A stretch of 64,000 nucleotides of DNA from Haemophilus seminalis. Its GTDB lineage: Bacteria > Pseudomonadota > Gammaproteobacteria > Enterobacterales > Pasteurellaceae. The notes under the pieces are model-generated. The model did not search any database. It saw only the letters and a list, made by a program, of their open reading frames with translations, and was not told where the DNA came from. This document shows positions 10,061-17,703 of this stretch, in pieces. Both the position numbers and the translations under genes were made by a program. Numbering within the stretch: position 1 is the stretch's first letter; the number at the start of each line of letters is the position of its first letter. Location of the stretch: contig NZ_VCED01000004.1 of assembly GCF_006384255.1 (NCBI RefSeq), positions 123,527 to 187,526 on the forward strand, in the 5' to 3' direction.

Positions 10061-10702
10061 TTACGAAAAATTATTCGTAATCAATAAAATGCCCATCACG
10101 ATAATTAAAATTCCGCCACCGATTTTAAATTTGTCTAAGTGTTTATTTAACCCTTTAGCACGTTTTAGCAAGCTGTCAGAGAAGAACGAAAACAGTACAA
10201 ACGGAGTTGCAAGCCCCAAGACATAAATGAACATCATTGATGCACCGTAAAGTGCAGAGCCTTCATCGCCTGATAACGCTAACACGGAAGCCAGAATCGG
10301 GCCAATACAAGGTGTCCAACCAAGACTAAAAGTTAAACCAAGCACAAATGCCTCAAGTGCGGTCGATTTTCCTGATGTTTTTATTTCCACCAATTTCGTG
10401 CGTTCAAGTAACCCAATTTTGAAAATTCCCATTTGGTGAATACCAAGAATAATCACGATAATGCCAGCAATTACTCGAGTTGTATTACTAAATAAAATAT
10501 TCCCTAAAAAGCCAAAACTAAAGCCTAAACTTACAAATGTAAGGGAAAGCCCTAAAATAAATAAAAAAGTATTTAGGACTTTTTTACCACCTTTACTCAA
10601 AATACCGAAATAAATCGGGATAATCGGGAAAATACAAGGCGAAAGAAAAGAAGCAAGCCCCGCTAAAAATACAGTTCCAATAAGGAGTTGTTGATCTAAC
10701 AT
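10061..10702 (-). CDS. ccdA: CcdA-type transmembrane thiol reductant transporter
   Basis: This 213-aa inner membrane protein has six hydrophobic helices. It belongs to the CcdA/DsbD-beta family that carries electrons from cytoplasmic thioredoxin to the periplasm. The redox Cys pair sits in LSPC (about residue 23) and GWTPC (about 132). The position between msrAB and tlpA indicates supply of reducing power to methionine sulfoxide repair rather than only to cytochrome c maturation. The gap to msrAB is 11 bases. Confidence 0.92.
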   Translation of the reverse strand: MLDQQLLIGTVFLAGLASFLSPCIFPIIPIYFGILSKGGKKVLNTFLFILGLSLTFVSLGFSFGFLGNILFSNTTRVIAGIIVIILGIHQMGIFKIGLLERTKLVEIKTSGKSTALEAFVLGLTFSLGWTPCIGPILASVLALSGDEGSALYGASMMFIYVLGLATPFVLFSFFSDSLLKRAKGLNKHLDKFKIGGGILIIVMGILLITNNFS

Positions 10703-10713
10703 CCTACATCTCC

Positions 10714-11775
10714 TTATTTTTTAATGGACTGAATCAAATATCCGTATCCTGCCTTTTCCATTTCAGCTAACGGAATAAATTTAATTGATGCACTGTTAAT
10801 GCAATAACGCAAACCACCTTTATCTTTCGGGCCGTCATCAAATACGTGACCTAAATGAGCATTGCCCGCACGGCTTAGCACTTCGGTACGTTGCATATTA
10901 AAACTATTATCTGTTTGATAATGCACTACCTCTTTTGCTATTGGTTTCGTAAAACTCGGCCAGCCACAACCCGATTCAAATTTATCATTTGAAGAAAAAA
11001 CAGGCTCGCCTGTGGTGACATCAACATAAATACCGGGTTGGAAATTATCCCAATATTCGTTACTAAAAGAGCGTTCAGTATGTTTATTTTGAGTGACGGA
11101 ATATTGCAACGGTGTCAATTTCGCTTTGAGTTCTGCATCACTCGGTTTCGGATAATCTTTCTCGTCAATCACAGGTTCATCTGCTTTGGTAATATCAATA
11201 TGGCAATAACCATTTGGATTTTTCTTCAAATAATCTTGATGATATTCTTCCGCTACGATGTAATTTTTAAGCGGTTGAATCTCAATTTGTACTGGTTTTT
11301 TATATTTGGTTTGAAGCTGGGCGAGTGCTTGTTCGATCACCGCTTTATCTGCCCCATCTTGATAATAAATCCCCGTGCGATATTGTCTGCCACGATCGTT
11401 GCCTTGTTTATTTACGCTGGTTGGATCAATCACTTTAAAATAATATTGCAATAATTTATCGAGCGAAATTTGATTTGCATCGTAAGTGACTTTTACGGTT
11501 TCTGCATGATCAGTTACGCCAATCATCTGATAACTAGTTTTCTCCGTATTACCATTAGCATAGCCAGAAATCGCATCTTTCACACCGTGAATGCGCTCCA
11601 TATATGCTTCCATACCCCAGAAACAGCCACCAGCAAGATAAATTTCACGAATGTTTTGTGTATTTTCCATTGCCATTTTTTGTTCTCCAGATGATGATGT
11701 TGAATTTTGTATTGCCAAAGTTGGTGTTGCACAGCAAAGTGCGGTAATAAATAGAAATGTTTTTGATAGTTTCAT
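10714..11775 (-). CDS. msrAB: Periplasmic bifunctional methionine sulfoxide reductase MsrA-MsrB
   Basis: This 353-aa exported enzyme repairs both S- and R-methionine sulfoxide in envelope proteins. A signal peptide covers residues 1-21. MsrA carries GCFWG at about 50-54, with the catalytic Cys. MsrB carries SGCGWPSF and the C-terminal catalytic RYCINSAS, plus the [10 protein letters not shown] zinc/active-site region. It heads the operon with ccdA and tlpA. A motif shared with the Met-rich gene lies 40 bases upstream (see 11815-11843), which indicates control by the ECF sigma factor encoded nearby. Uptake-signal core at 11737. Confidence 0.96.
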   Translation of the reverse strand: MKLSKTFLFITALCCATPTLAIQNSTSSSGEQKMAMENTQNIREIYLAGGCFWGMEAYMERIHGVKDAISGYANGNTEKTSYQMIGVTDHAETVKVTYDANQISLDKLLQYYFKVIDPTSVNKQGNDRGRQYRTGIYYQDGADKAVIEQALAQLQTKYKKPVQIEIQPLKNYIVAEEYHQDYLKKNPNGYCHIDITKADEPVIDEKDYPKPSDAELKAKLTPLQYSVTQNKHTERSFSNEYWDNFQPGIYVDVTTGEPVFSSNDKFESGCGWPSFTKPIAKEVVHYQTDNSFNMQRTEVLSRAGNAHLGHVFDDGPKDKGGLRYCINSASIKFIPLAEMEKAGYGYLIQSIKK

Positions 11776-11814
11776 TGTTTTTCCTTATGATGTAAAAATT
11801 AACGTTACATAAGG

Positions 11815-11843
11815 TTAGACGGCGGATAATTCGATTTCTTACA
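11815..11843 (-). promoter_or_regulatory. Putative ECF-sigma promoter of msrAB
   Basis: On the minus strand TGTAAGAAAT (11843-11834), 12 bases, then CGTCTAA (11821-11815), 40 bases before the msrAB start. The same two boxes with the same 12-base gap occur before the Met-rich gene at 17669-17697. CGTC is a common -10 core for ECF sigma factors. The assignment to the sigma factor encoded at 13.1/17.1 kb is inference. Confidence 0.7.
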
Positions 11844-11950
11844 GATTTTTGTAAAATTTTTAAAGAAATTGACTAAAATTCATTGTTATAACCAATAATA
11901 AAGAGCTAAAACACACTATTTCTCCCTCTTTTCTAAGGTAAAAAATCTAT

Positions 11951-12814
11951 ATGCAATCATATTCCACTCCTTCGCTTTATCACAAAGCGATTAGTTTTAT
12001 GGTATCAGCGTACTTTTCCATTACCTTGATGAATGTATTTGTCAAAACGGCATCTCAAACAATCCCTGCAAGTGAAACCTTATTTTCACGTTTTTTAATC
12101 GGCTTGCTTTTCTTACTACCTTTTGTGATTAAAGATCGCGATTTTAAAGTAGATACTAGTCAATGGAAATTTTTAATCCTGCGGAATGCCGCGGGTGTAT
12201 CGAGCATGTTGATTAACTTTTATGTCGTAAAGTTCTTACCGCTTTCCATCGCGGTCTTATTGATGAATACCTCTGCTCTATTTATCCCAATTTTATTGCT
12301 CTTTTTCCATCAAAAAACACCGCTTAATGTACTTTTGTATAGCTTAATCGGTTTTCTTGGCGTTTCCATTATTTTACTCACCAATAACAATGGCAATGTT
12401 GATCCTATTTATGTGCTGATTGGATTATCTGGTGCCGTATTGGCAGGAATGGCATTTATTGGCTTACAAGAATTAAACAAATACAACACCCCCAAAAATA
12501 TCGTATTTTATTTTCACTTGATTGGTACCTTCATGTTACCAATCTTCTTTATTAACCAATGGAAAATCCCTAATTTATATGAGCTTGGTTTATTGCTATT
12601 AGTGGGCGGATTTGGATTGATTTTCCAATTATTACTCACGCGCGCTTTTAAATACGCACCCGCCAATATCATTACTCCTTTTGCGTTCACTGGCGTAATT
12701 TTCTCTAGCGTTTTCGACTGGCTCTTTTGGCATCATACGCCTAACCTCTATTTTTGGTTCGGTGCAGTTATAATTGTGAGTGCAGTGAGTTTATTGGCGA
12801 AGATGAAGAAATAA
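11951..12814 (+). CDS. EamA/DMT-superfamily membrane transporter
   Basis: This 287-aa protein has about ten hydrophobic helices in two EamA halves. It starts after an N-terminal hydrophilic stretch and ends with a short cytoplasmic LLAKMKK tail. Segments SETLFSRFLIGLLFLLPF and PANIITPFAFTGVIFSSVFDW are typical of the drug/metabolite transporter superfamily. The substrate is unknown. It is divergent from msrAB and upstream of the sigma/anti-sigma copy 1, which points the other way. Confidence 0.8.
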   Translation: MQSYSTPSLYHKAISFMVSAYFSITLMNVFVKTASQTIPASETLFSRFLIGLLFLLPFVIKDRDFKVDTSQWKFLILRNAAGVSSMLINFYVVKFLPLSIAVLLMNTSALFIPILLLFFHQKTPLNVLLYSLIGFLGVSIILLTNNNGNVDPIYVLIGLSGAVLAGMAFIGLQELNKYNTPKNIVFYFHLIGTFMLPIFFINQWKIPNLYELGLLLLVGGFGLIFQLLLTRAFKYAPANIITPFAFTGVIFSSVFDWLFWHHTPNLYFWFGAVIIVSAVSLLAKMKK

Positions 12815-12909
12815 AACCTTTGAGATTATCCAATGCCATACGGATAAATTAGCAATACCACTATAAAGTACAGTCAAAAATAGTAGTGTTTTTTATACTT
12901 TCACTATTC

Positions 12910-13083
12910 TTAATGTGAATCTTTAAATTTCTTCATCATCATACTTAAGGTTTTGCAATTTCGTTGAAAACGACGGCAATGAGGACAAGTTAACAAATGC
13001 ATTTTTAAACCCATTTTTTCTTGCAGTTCTAATGGTCGCTCATGAGAATCAGAAATTATCCGAGTGGCTTGAATACAACGCAT
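12910..13083 (-). CDS. Zinc-finger anti-sigma factor, copy 1
   Basis: This 57-aa product follows sigma copy 1 by 9 bases with an AGGAG ribosome site. It contains H-x3-C-x2-C (HLLTCPHC), the zinc-binding core of ZAS/zf-HC2 anti-sigma factors, and likely holds the ECF sigma inactive in the cytoplasm until oxidation. No membrane segment is present, so it is a soluble type. It is identical to copy 2 (16896-17093) up to ...RNCKTLS, after which it diverges and ends as MMMKKFKDSH. Copy 2 has a longer tail. Confidence 0.8.
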   Translation of the reverse strand: MRCIQATRIISDSHERPLELQEKMGLKMHLLTCPHCRRFQRNCKTLSMMMKKFKDSH

Positions 13084-13092
13084 AATTTTCTC

Positions 13093-13638
13093 CTAAAGTT
13101 TTTTTGATAGACAATTTTGCAACTGCAAACGGGCCTGATAAAGTGTGGTATGCAAGTTGGATGTGGTAAGCTGAGTTTCTTGACAAATTTCATCCGATGA
13201 CAATTCTAAAAACTCTCTCATCATAAAAATTTTGGCATGTTTAGCGGGTAAACAAGTCAGGCAAGTTTCGAAAATCAACCAGAACTCTTCAGAATACACC
13301 ATTTCCTCTTCACCCTGTAATTCGCTCGGATAATATTCTATTTTCCAATGGCCTGTATCATCAAAAAATGTATTAGTTGACTGTTCATCTTCAATCTCAC
13401 TTTCTAATACAAAGCGTCCTTTCTGGCGAAGGTAATCAATAATTTTATTTTTTAGAATAGCAAAAACCCAAGTTTTAAAAGCGGCTTGATGTTTAAAATT
13501 CGCGAGATTGTTAAATGCACTTAAAAATGCTTCTTGTACTAAATCCTCAGCAAGATCGGCATGGTGCAACTGTAACATTGCAAATTTCAGCATCTGCGTA
13601 CGAATTTGTTGGAGTTCCGTATCAGAAATAGCATTCAT
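13093..13638 (-). CDS. ECF RNA polymerase sigma factor, copy 1
   Basis: This 181-aa group IV sigma factor has region 2 (DLVQEAFLSAFNNLANF..FKTWVFAILKNKIIDYLR, about 33-70) and region 4 (LPAKHAKIFMMREFLELSSDEICQ onwards, about 127-178). The start MNAISDTELQQ follows an AAAGGAA ribosome site and matches copy 2. The frame stays open upstream for 68 more codons, but that stretch is unrelated sequence (see 13639-13842). In H. influenzae an ECF sigma of this position (RpoE2) is known to act in the hypochlorite response with msrAB. Copy 1 differs from copy 2 at residues near 21, 113, 117 and 168 and has lost the native upstream region. Confidence 0.9.
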   Translation of the reverse strand: MNAISDTELQQIRTQMLKFAMLQLHHADLAEDLVQEAFLSAFNNLANFKHQAAFKTWVFAILKNKIIDYLRQKGRFVLESEIEDEQSTNTFFDDTGHWKIEYYPSELQGEEEMVYSEEFWLIFETCLTCLPAKHAKIFMMREFLELSSDEICQETQLTTSNLHTTLYQARLQLQNCLSKKL

Positions 13639-13842
13639 TTTAATTCCTTTAAAATTTTTTGTAAGAAATGGAAGAATTTGACCTCCAGCCAGTCTACTAA
13701 TGCACGTAACCCGAACCAAAGAAGACAATACTTCACTGCACAACCGACAAATTACTGCTTGCAAGCCAATTGGTGCCATAGGGATGTAAATTAAATTCTC
13801 GCTCAAGCACCTAGACTTTAGGTGAAATTCCTTTTTCTGCAA
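13639..13842 (-). other. Phage-leader-like sequence upstream of sigma copy 1
   Basis: This stretch is open in frame with sigma copy 1 and would encode ...LVRVTCISRLAGGQILPF, then a segment running into the sigma start. I recognise this style of peptide from ash/Icd-like leader regions of Pasteurellaceae prophages, from memory only. The bases from 13639 to 13669 are shared with the native sigma upstream region, so the two sequences meet inside that shared stretch. The rest of 13843-14016 is AT-rich with no gene that I can support. Confidence 0.4.
13660..13669 (+). promoter_or_regulatory. Orphan ECF -35 box at repeat edge
   Basis: TGTAAGAAAT is kept next to copy 1 but the sequence 12 bases on is CCTCCAG instead of CGTCTAA. 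The promoter that exists next to copy 2 is therefore broken here, and the repeat ends within it. Confidence 0.55.
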
Positions 13843-14016
13843 GAATTCGTTTTAAGTTTTGTGCAAATTGTTATTTTTCATTCATTGGTAAATGCTGTAA
13901 AGAGAAAAGATTTTAGGATTGGAGCTTGATTTAAACTTATGCAGCTATTAGCACTAGTTTTGGTTACATAGCATCAGACTAAAATTACGTTAAATGACCT
14001 AGGAGAAAATAAAAAA

Positions 14017-14190
14017 ATGAGTAGATACAATGTGAGATACCAATTCAAGAGAAAAACAACAGATCGTCTTTGGACTAGTGGAAACAGCTATGTTTCAGCA
14101 AGTAATGAGAATGAAGCTGTTTCTAAAGTTGAAAAAGATGTTTTGAAAAGATATGCAGAATTCAAATTATTTGAAGTAAAAAACGCTTGA
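14017..14190 (+). CDS. 57-aa protein of unknown function opening the Nmad cassette
   Basis: An ATG at 14017 is preceded by AGGAG at 14001-14005. It encodes 57 residues beginning MSRYNVRYQFKRKTTDRLW and ending FKLFEVKNA. It is basic at the N-terminus, with a predicted beta-rich start and a helix (NENEAVSKVEKDVLKRYAEF). No family recognised. It runs in the same direction as the Nmad2 gene 54 bases further on, so it could be a small partner or regulator of the cassette. Confidence 0.6.
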   Translation: MSRYNVRYQFKRKTTDRLWTSGNSYVSASNENEAVSKVEKDVLKRYAEFKLFEVKNA

Positions 14191-14244
14191 TAAAAAGAAA
14201 TATAATTGCGGTTAATTTCAACCTCACTTTTCACAAGAAAACCT

Positions 14245-14859
14245 ATGGAACGATTAATCAAACAAACCGAAAATCCTTCATTGTACAGCTATATCGTTTC
14301 TTACGATCACGGCAATGCACCAAATCCTGATTTTAATATCTGCACGCTCGCTATTTGCAAGCCGGTCATTCGCCGTTGTGCAAAAATCGGTGATATTGTT
14401 TTAGGGTTAAGTCCGAAACGTATGGGGAATCATATTGTGTACTGCATGGTAATTGATGAAATCGTTGAATGGAAGGATTACTATCAACGTTGTAAAAATT
14501 CGGCGGATTTAAACCATCGTATTCCTACCGATAAAAGCCACAATGGTGATTGTATTTGGATTCCCCAAGAAAATGGCGAGTATGTGTTACTAGAAAGTAA
14601 ATCAGGACACGACGAATCCTGCAGATATAGGGATCTTTATTCCGGAAAAAGAGTGTTGATAGGGCGTAAATATTGGTATTTCGGTTCAAATCATCCAACA
14701 CATTACATTCAACTACCAAATGATCATCTTTCAGTCGGTCGCGGGCATCGAAAAACTACAGAACAACAACTTATTAATGAATTTATCCTCTTTTTTAATG
14801 AAGAATTAAAACAACGAGGAATTCATTCATCAGGCAAACACGGAAACTATTTTGCATGA
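14245..14859 (+). CDS. Nmad2-family protein (nucleotide modification associated domain 2)
   Basis: This 204-aa protein matches the Nmad2 pattern: SYDHGNAPNP (19-28), CTLAICKPVIRR (33-44), KIGDIVLG (47-54), then VYCMVIDEIVEWKDYY and a late YWYFG. Nmad domains were named computationally for gene neighbourhoods with phage DNA base hypermodification; their activity is not proven as far as I know. I chose the ATG at 14245 over an upstream TTG at 14206, since the family start fits there. Its stop overlaps the next start by four bases (ATGA), so translation is coupled with Nmad3. No uptake signals lie in this gene. Confidence 0.75.
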   Translation: MERLIKQTENPSLYSYIVSYDHGNAPNPDFNICTLAICKPVIRRCAKIGDIVLGLSPKRMGNHIVYCMVIDEIVEWKDYYQRCKNSADLNHRIPTDKSHNGDCIWIPQENGEYVLLESKSGHDESCRYRDLYSGKRVLIGRKYWYFGSNHPTHYIQLPNDHLSVGRGHRKTTEQQLINEFILFFNEELKQRGIHSSGKHGNYFA

Positions 14860-15716
14860 AAATTATTTTATCGAGAAAAGGGTTTGATAGTGGAAAAGAT
14901 AATGGCCGCTTTCCCAGCCCTATTTTACCTAACGGAAAAATCATTTCTTTTCCAATTCCTTCATCTAAAGGCAACTTATCTTGGGACGATATGGAAACTG
15001 AAGAGATTGATCTTAAGAAAATTATTCAAGATTTATTACCTGCAGATTATCTGAATATTTCACTTCATTTAGATCCTGATTTGAATCGAAAAAAGGAAAA
15101 GCGAACAAAGGGCTGGCGACCTGCAATCGGGCAAGTCAAAGCAGCCGCCGGACATTTGTTAAACCAACATGTTGAAAAAGGTGATTTATTTCTTTTTCTA
15201 GGTTGGTTTAGACATATTCGACAAAATCCGCAAACCGAAAAATGGGAATATTATGGACCGCATTTTCATGCTTTATTCGGATGGTTAGAAATTGACGAGA
15301 TTGTTAATGTTAAGGATATGAAAGTGTTAGAACCTTATCCGTTTCTTTCAATCCATCCGCATTATTATCCTGCCGGTAAAGGTGAAAATAATCTGATTTT
15401 CATTGCAAAAGAGCGATCGGATTTTGTGCCAAATTCATTCGGAGGCGGTATGTTCAATCAATTTTCATCGGATTTAATTCTGACGAAACAAGGACGTTCA
15501 CGCTCAATTTGGTCGTTACCAAAATGTTTTGATGCAAGAAGTAATTCTAATCACGCAATGAGTTATCACGGAAATTTAACCCGTTGGGAGGACGATTCAG
15601 ATAGTCAAAAGGTTATTTTGAAAACCGTTGCGCGCGGACAAGAATTTGTCCTCGATACCCAATATTTCCCGGAAGTCAAAAACTGGGCAATTAACCTTAT
15701 TAAAAATCATGTCTAA
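14856..15716 (+). CDS. Nmad3-family protein (nucleotide modification associated domain 3)
   Basis: This 286-aa protein matches Nmad3: KIILSRKGFDSG at 2-13, PSPILPNGKIISFPIPS at 20-36, LHLDPDL at 70-76, KGDLFLFLGWF at 108-118 and HFHALFGWLEI at 136-146. The fold is proposed to handle modified nucleotides or their synthesis; the reaction is unknown. It overlaps the Nmad2 gene (ATGA) and is followed 17 bases later by a membrane protein gene, so all three form one transcript. Confidence 0.75.
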   Translation: MKIILSRKGFDSGKDNGRFPSPILPNGKIISFPIPSSKGNLSWDDMETEEIDLKKIIQDLLPADYLNISLHLDPDLNRKKEKRTKGWRPAIGQVKAAAGHLLNQHVEKGDLFLFLGWFRHIRQNPQTEKWEYYGPHFHALFGWLEIDEIVNVKDMKVLEPYPFLSIHPHYYPAGKGENNLIFIAKERSDFVPNSFGGGMFNQFSSDLILTKQGRSRSIWSLPKCFDARSNSNHAMSYHGNLTRWEDDSDSQKVILKTVARGQEFVLDTQYFPEVKNWAINLIKNHV

Positions 15717-15733
15717 CAACCTAAGGAAAAATT

Positions 15734-16858
15734 ATGTCTAAAAAAATCTATGCCTGGCTTGGCATTTTACTCAGCATTTCATTAAGTTTATTCGTGTTGG
15801 ATAAAGTCTATGAAGATGCGTTACCCAAGATTATTGAAGAAATTAACAATGGCGCAATCGGGGCTATTCTGACAGCAATTGTGACGGTTTTCTTACTACA
15901 AGGACAAACCGCAACAGAAGAAGAACGCGATAAAAACTTAACTGTGTTTGAAAAGAAACAAGAGGTTTATCACCAATTCTTAGAAAAATTAAAAGATATT
16001 GTGGAAGATGGCAAGGTGCAAATTGCGCTGAATAAAGATCCTGTAGATACCATTGATGAATTAAAGGACTTGCTGTTCCAGCTTTCTTATATCCAAATGC
16101 ATAGTTCAGAAGAAACCACGCAAGCGATATTTGAACGTGTGACAAATTTAATCAAAAAAATGAATGAATTTATGATTGCAGGCACAGATAAGCAAAGTTT
16201 GGTTGCTGGCTATTATGCTTCATTTGCCGAAGAGTTATTTAGCATAGTGGCAATTTTGAAAAATGACTTATATAAAACATCAAGCCACCCAATTGCCAAA
16301 GAAAGTATTAAAACTCTGTTAGATGGGTGTGATTTGTTTATTGAAGGGGAAAAACTAGATAAATATGAAATGCAAAATTATTTTTGGAATGAAATGCAAG
16401 ATCAGCTTTTAGTACAAGGCATTGAGTTTGAGAAACAAGATTTTAGCCAAGATATTACACAATATTATGCTCGTTCAAGAAAACGTCATCGCTGGTATGG
16501 TATTGAAATTCCAGTTCACACAACCCAAGATGGAGAAAATATAACCTTTAAACTGGAATTAGACAATTCGCTTTATTATGGATTCCGTCGCCCACAAGAG
16601 ACAAGGGAAAACACTGAACTTGATAATAAAATTATTGAACTAACCAAATTAGTTTCGTCATCATTAAATGCAAACCCTTGGTGGTTTGGCTGGAAAAATC
16701 CCGATAAATATCATTTAAACTTTTGGACATTAGATAGCCAAGATTTTGACTATTTCAAACACCCACAACGCCGAGCAAGAATGGTAAAAGAGTACGCAGA
16801 AGAAATAGCAAACTATATTCGCGAATTCCAAGATATTGTGGAAGAGCAAAATATATAA
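15734..16858 (+). CDS. Two-TM membrane protein of unknown function, third gene of the Nmad cassette
   Basis: This 374-aa product has two hydrophobic helices near the N-terminus (about 6-23 and 40-56), then a long helical cytoplasmic region (about 60-235) and a C-terminal domain. The C-terminal domain contains RHRWYGIEIPVH, FKLELDNSLYYGF and NPWWFGWKNPDKYHLNFW. The pattern YGI...LE...YYG recalls the C-terminal part of some PD-(D/E)XK-family proteins, but I cannot see a nuclease motif with certainty. An AAGGAAAAATT site precedes the start. As a membrane-anchored protein coupled to Nmad genes it could be an effector or sensor; this is inference. Confidence 0.7.
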   Translation: MSKKIYAWLGILLSISLSLFVLDKVYEDALPKIIEEINNGAIGAILTAIVTVFLLQGQTATEEERDKNLTVFEKKQEVYHQFLEKLKDIVEDGKVQIALNKDPVDTIDELKDLLFQLSYIQMHSSEETTQAIFERVTNLIKKMNEFMIAGTDKQSLVAGYYASFAEELFSIVAILKNDLYKTSSHPIAKESIKTLLDGCDLFIEGEKLDKYEMQNYFWNEMQDQLLVQGIEFEKQDFSQDITQYYARSRKRHRWYGIEIPVHTTQDGENITFKLELDNSLYYGFRRPQETRENTELDNKIIELTKLVSSSLNANPWWFGWKNPDKYHLNFWTLDSQDFDYFKHPQRRARMVKEYAEEIANYIREFQDIVEEQNI

Positions 16859-16895
16859 GCACCATATTCCACAACGATTAATGCTAGAAAGAAAA

Positions 16896-17093
16896 TCAAT
16901 CATTTGCTGACAATGGTTGATTTTTTCTATTTTTAAACCGCTTCATCATTTCACTTAAAGTTTTACAATTTCTTTGAAAACGACGACAATGAGGACAAGT
17001 TAACAAATGCATTTTTAAACCCATTTTTTCTTGCAATTCTAATGGTCGCTCATGAGAATCAGAAATTATCCGAGTGGCTTGAATACAACGCAT
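16896..17093 (-). CDS. Zinc-finger anti-sigma factor, copy 2
   Basis: This 65-aa protein carries H-x3-C-x2-C (HLLTCPHC at about 30-36) plus Cys 43. It starts 9 bases after sigma copy 2 with the AGGAG ribosome site. It is the ZAS-type partner that would bind the ECF sigma and release it on thiol oxidation or zinc loss (family-based). The C-terminus (KRFKNRKNQPLSAND) is longer than in copy 1, so copy 2 is probably the original, and its stop lies 37 bases from the end of the convergent membrane protein gene. Confidence 0.82.
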   Translation of the reverse strand: MRCIQATRIISDSHERPLELQEKMGLKMHLLTCPHCRRFQRNCKTLSEMMKRFKNRKNQPLSAND

Positions 17094-17678
17094 AATTTTC
17101 TCCTAAAGTTTTTTTGATAGACAATTTTGCAACTGCAAACGGGCCCGATAAAGTGTGGTATGCAAGTTGGATGTGGTAAGCTGAGTTTCTTGACAAATTT
17201 CATCCGATGACAATTCTAAAAACTCTCTCATCATGAAAATTTTGGCATGTTTAGCGGGTAAACAAGTAAGGCAAGTTTCGAAAATCAACCAAAACTCATC
17301 AGAATACACCGTTTCCTCTTCGCCCTGTAATTCGCTCGGATAATATTCTATTTTCCAATGGCCTGTATCATCAAAAAATGTATTAGTTGACTGTTCATCT
17401 TCAATTTCACTTTCTAATACAAAGCGTCCTTTCTGGCGAAGATAATCAATAATTTTATTTTTTAGAATAGCAAAAACCCAAGTTTTAAAAGCGGCTTGAT
17501 GTTTAAAATTCGCGAGATTGTTAAATGCACTTAAAAATGCTTCTTGTACTAAATCCTCAGCGAGGTCAGCATGGTGCAACTGTAACGTTGCAAATTTCAA
17601 CATCTGCGTACGAATTTGTTGGAGTTCCGTATCAGAAATGGCATTCATTTTAATTCCTTTAAAATTTTTGTAAGAAAT
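16940..17678. repeat. Direct repeat, right copy (sigma/anti-sigma unit)
   Basis: Second copy of the repeat at 12930-13669, same orientation. Here the flank continues into an intact ECF promoter and the Met-rich gene, which suggests this side holds the native junction. Confidence 0.9.
17103..17648 (-). CDS. ECF RNA polymerase sigma factor, copy 2
   Basis: This 181-aa sigma factor is 177/181 identical to copy 1, with the same regions 2 and 4. It is divergent from the Met-rich gene. Upstream on the minus strand TTGAAA, 17 bases, TCTATT could be a sigma-70 promoter, so basal expression may not need its own activity. No TGTAAG/CGTC pair reads toward this gene, so autoregulation is not evident. 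It is probably the H. influenzae RpoE2 counterpart, which is known to respond to hypochlorite; the link rests on gene context and promoter sharing. Confidence 0.9.
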   Translation of the reverse strand: MNAISDTELQQIRTQMLKFATLQLHHADLAEDLVQEAFLSAFNNLANFKHQAAFKTWVFAILKNKIIDYLRQKGRFVLESEIEDEQSTNTFFDDTGHWKIEYYPSELQGEEETVYSDEFWLIFETCLTCLPAKHAKIFMMREFLELSSDEICQETQLTTSNLHTTLYRARLQLQNCLSKKL

Positions 17679-17697
17679 GTAAGAGAGCTTCGTCTAA
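17669..17697 (+). promoter_or_regulatory. Putative ECF-sigma promoter of the Met-rich gene
   Basis: TGTAAGAAAT at 17669-17678, 12 bases, CGTCTAA at 17691-17697. Both boxes and the spacing are identical to those before msrAB. The start codon is 62 bases further on. Confidence 0.7.
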
Positions 17698-17703
17698 TAG
17701 AAT

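Larger units (their letters stand above)
12930..13669. repeat. Direct repeat, left copy (sigma/anti-sigma unit)
   Basis: About 740 bases nearly identical to 16940-17678. The sigma part differs by only four amino acids of 181. Identity fades at the anti-sigma C-terminus on one side and stops abruptly inside the promoter -35 box on the other. The two copies have the same orientation and bracket the Nmad cassette. Confidence 0.9.

Noticed and set aside
13639..13842. A 249-aa form of sigma copy 1 with a 68-residue N-terminal extension
   Set aside because: The extension is absent from copy 2, has no domain, and a good ribosome site precedes the internal MNAIS start. I list the extension as separate leader-like sequence.
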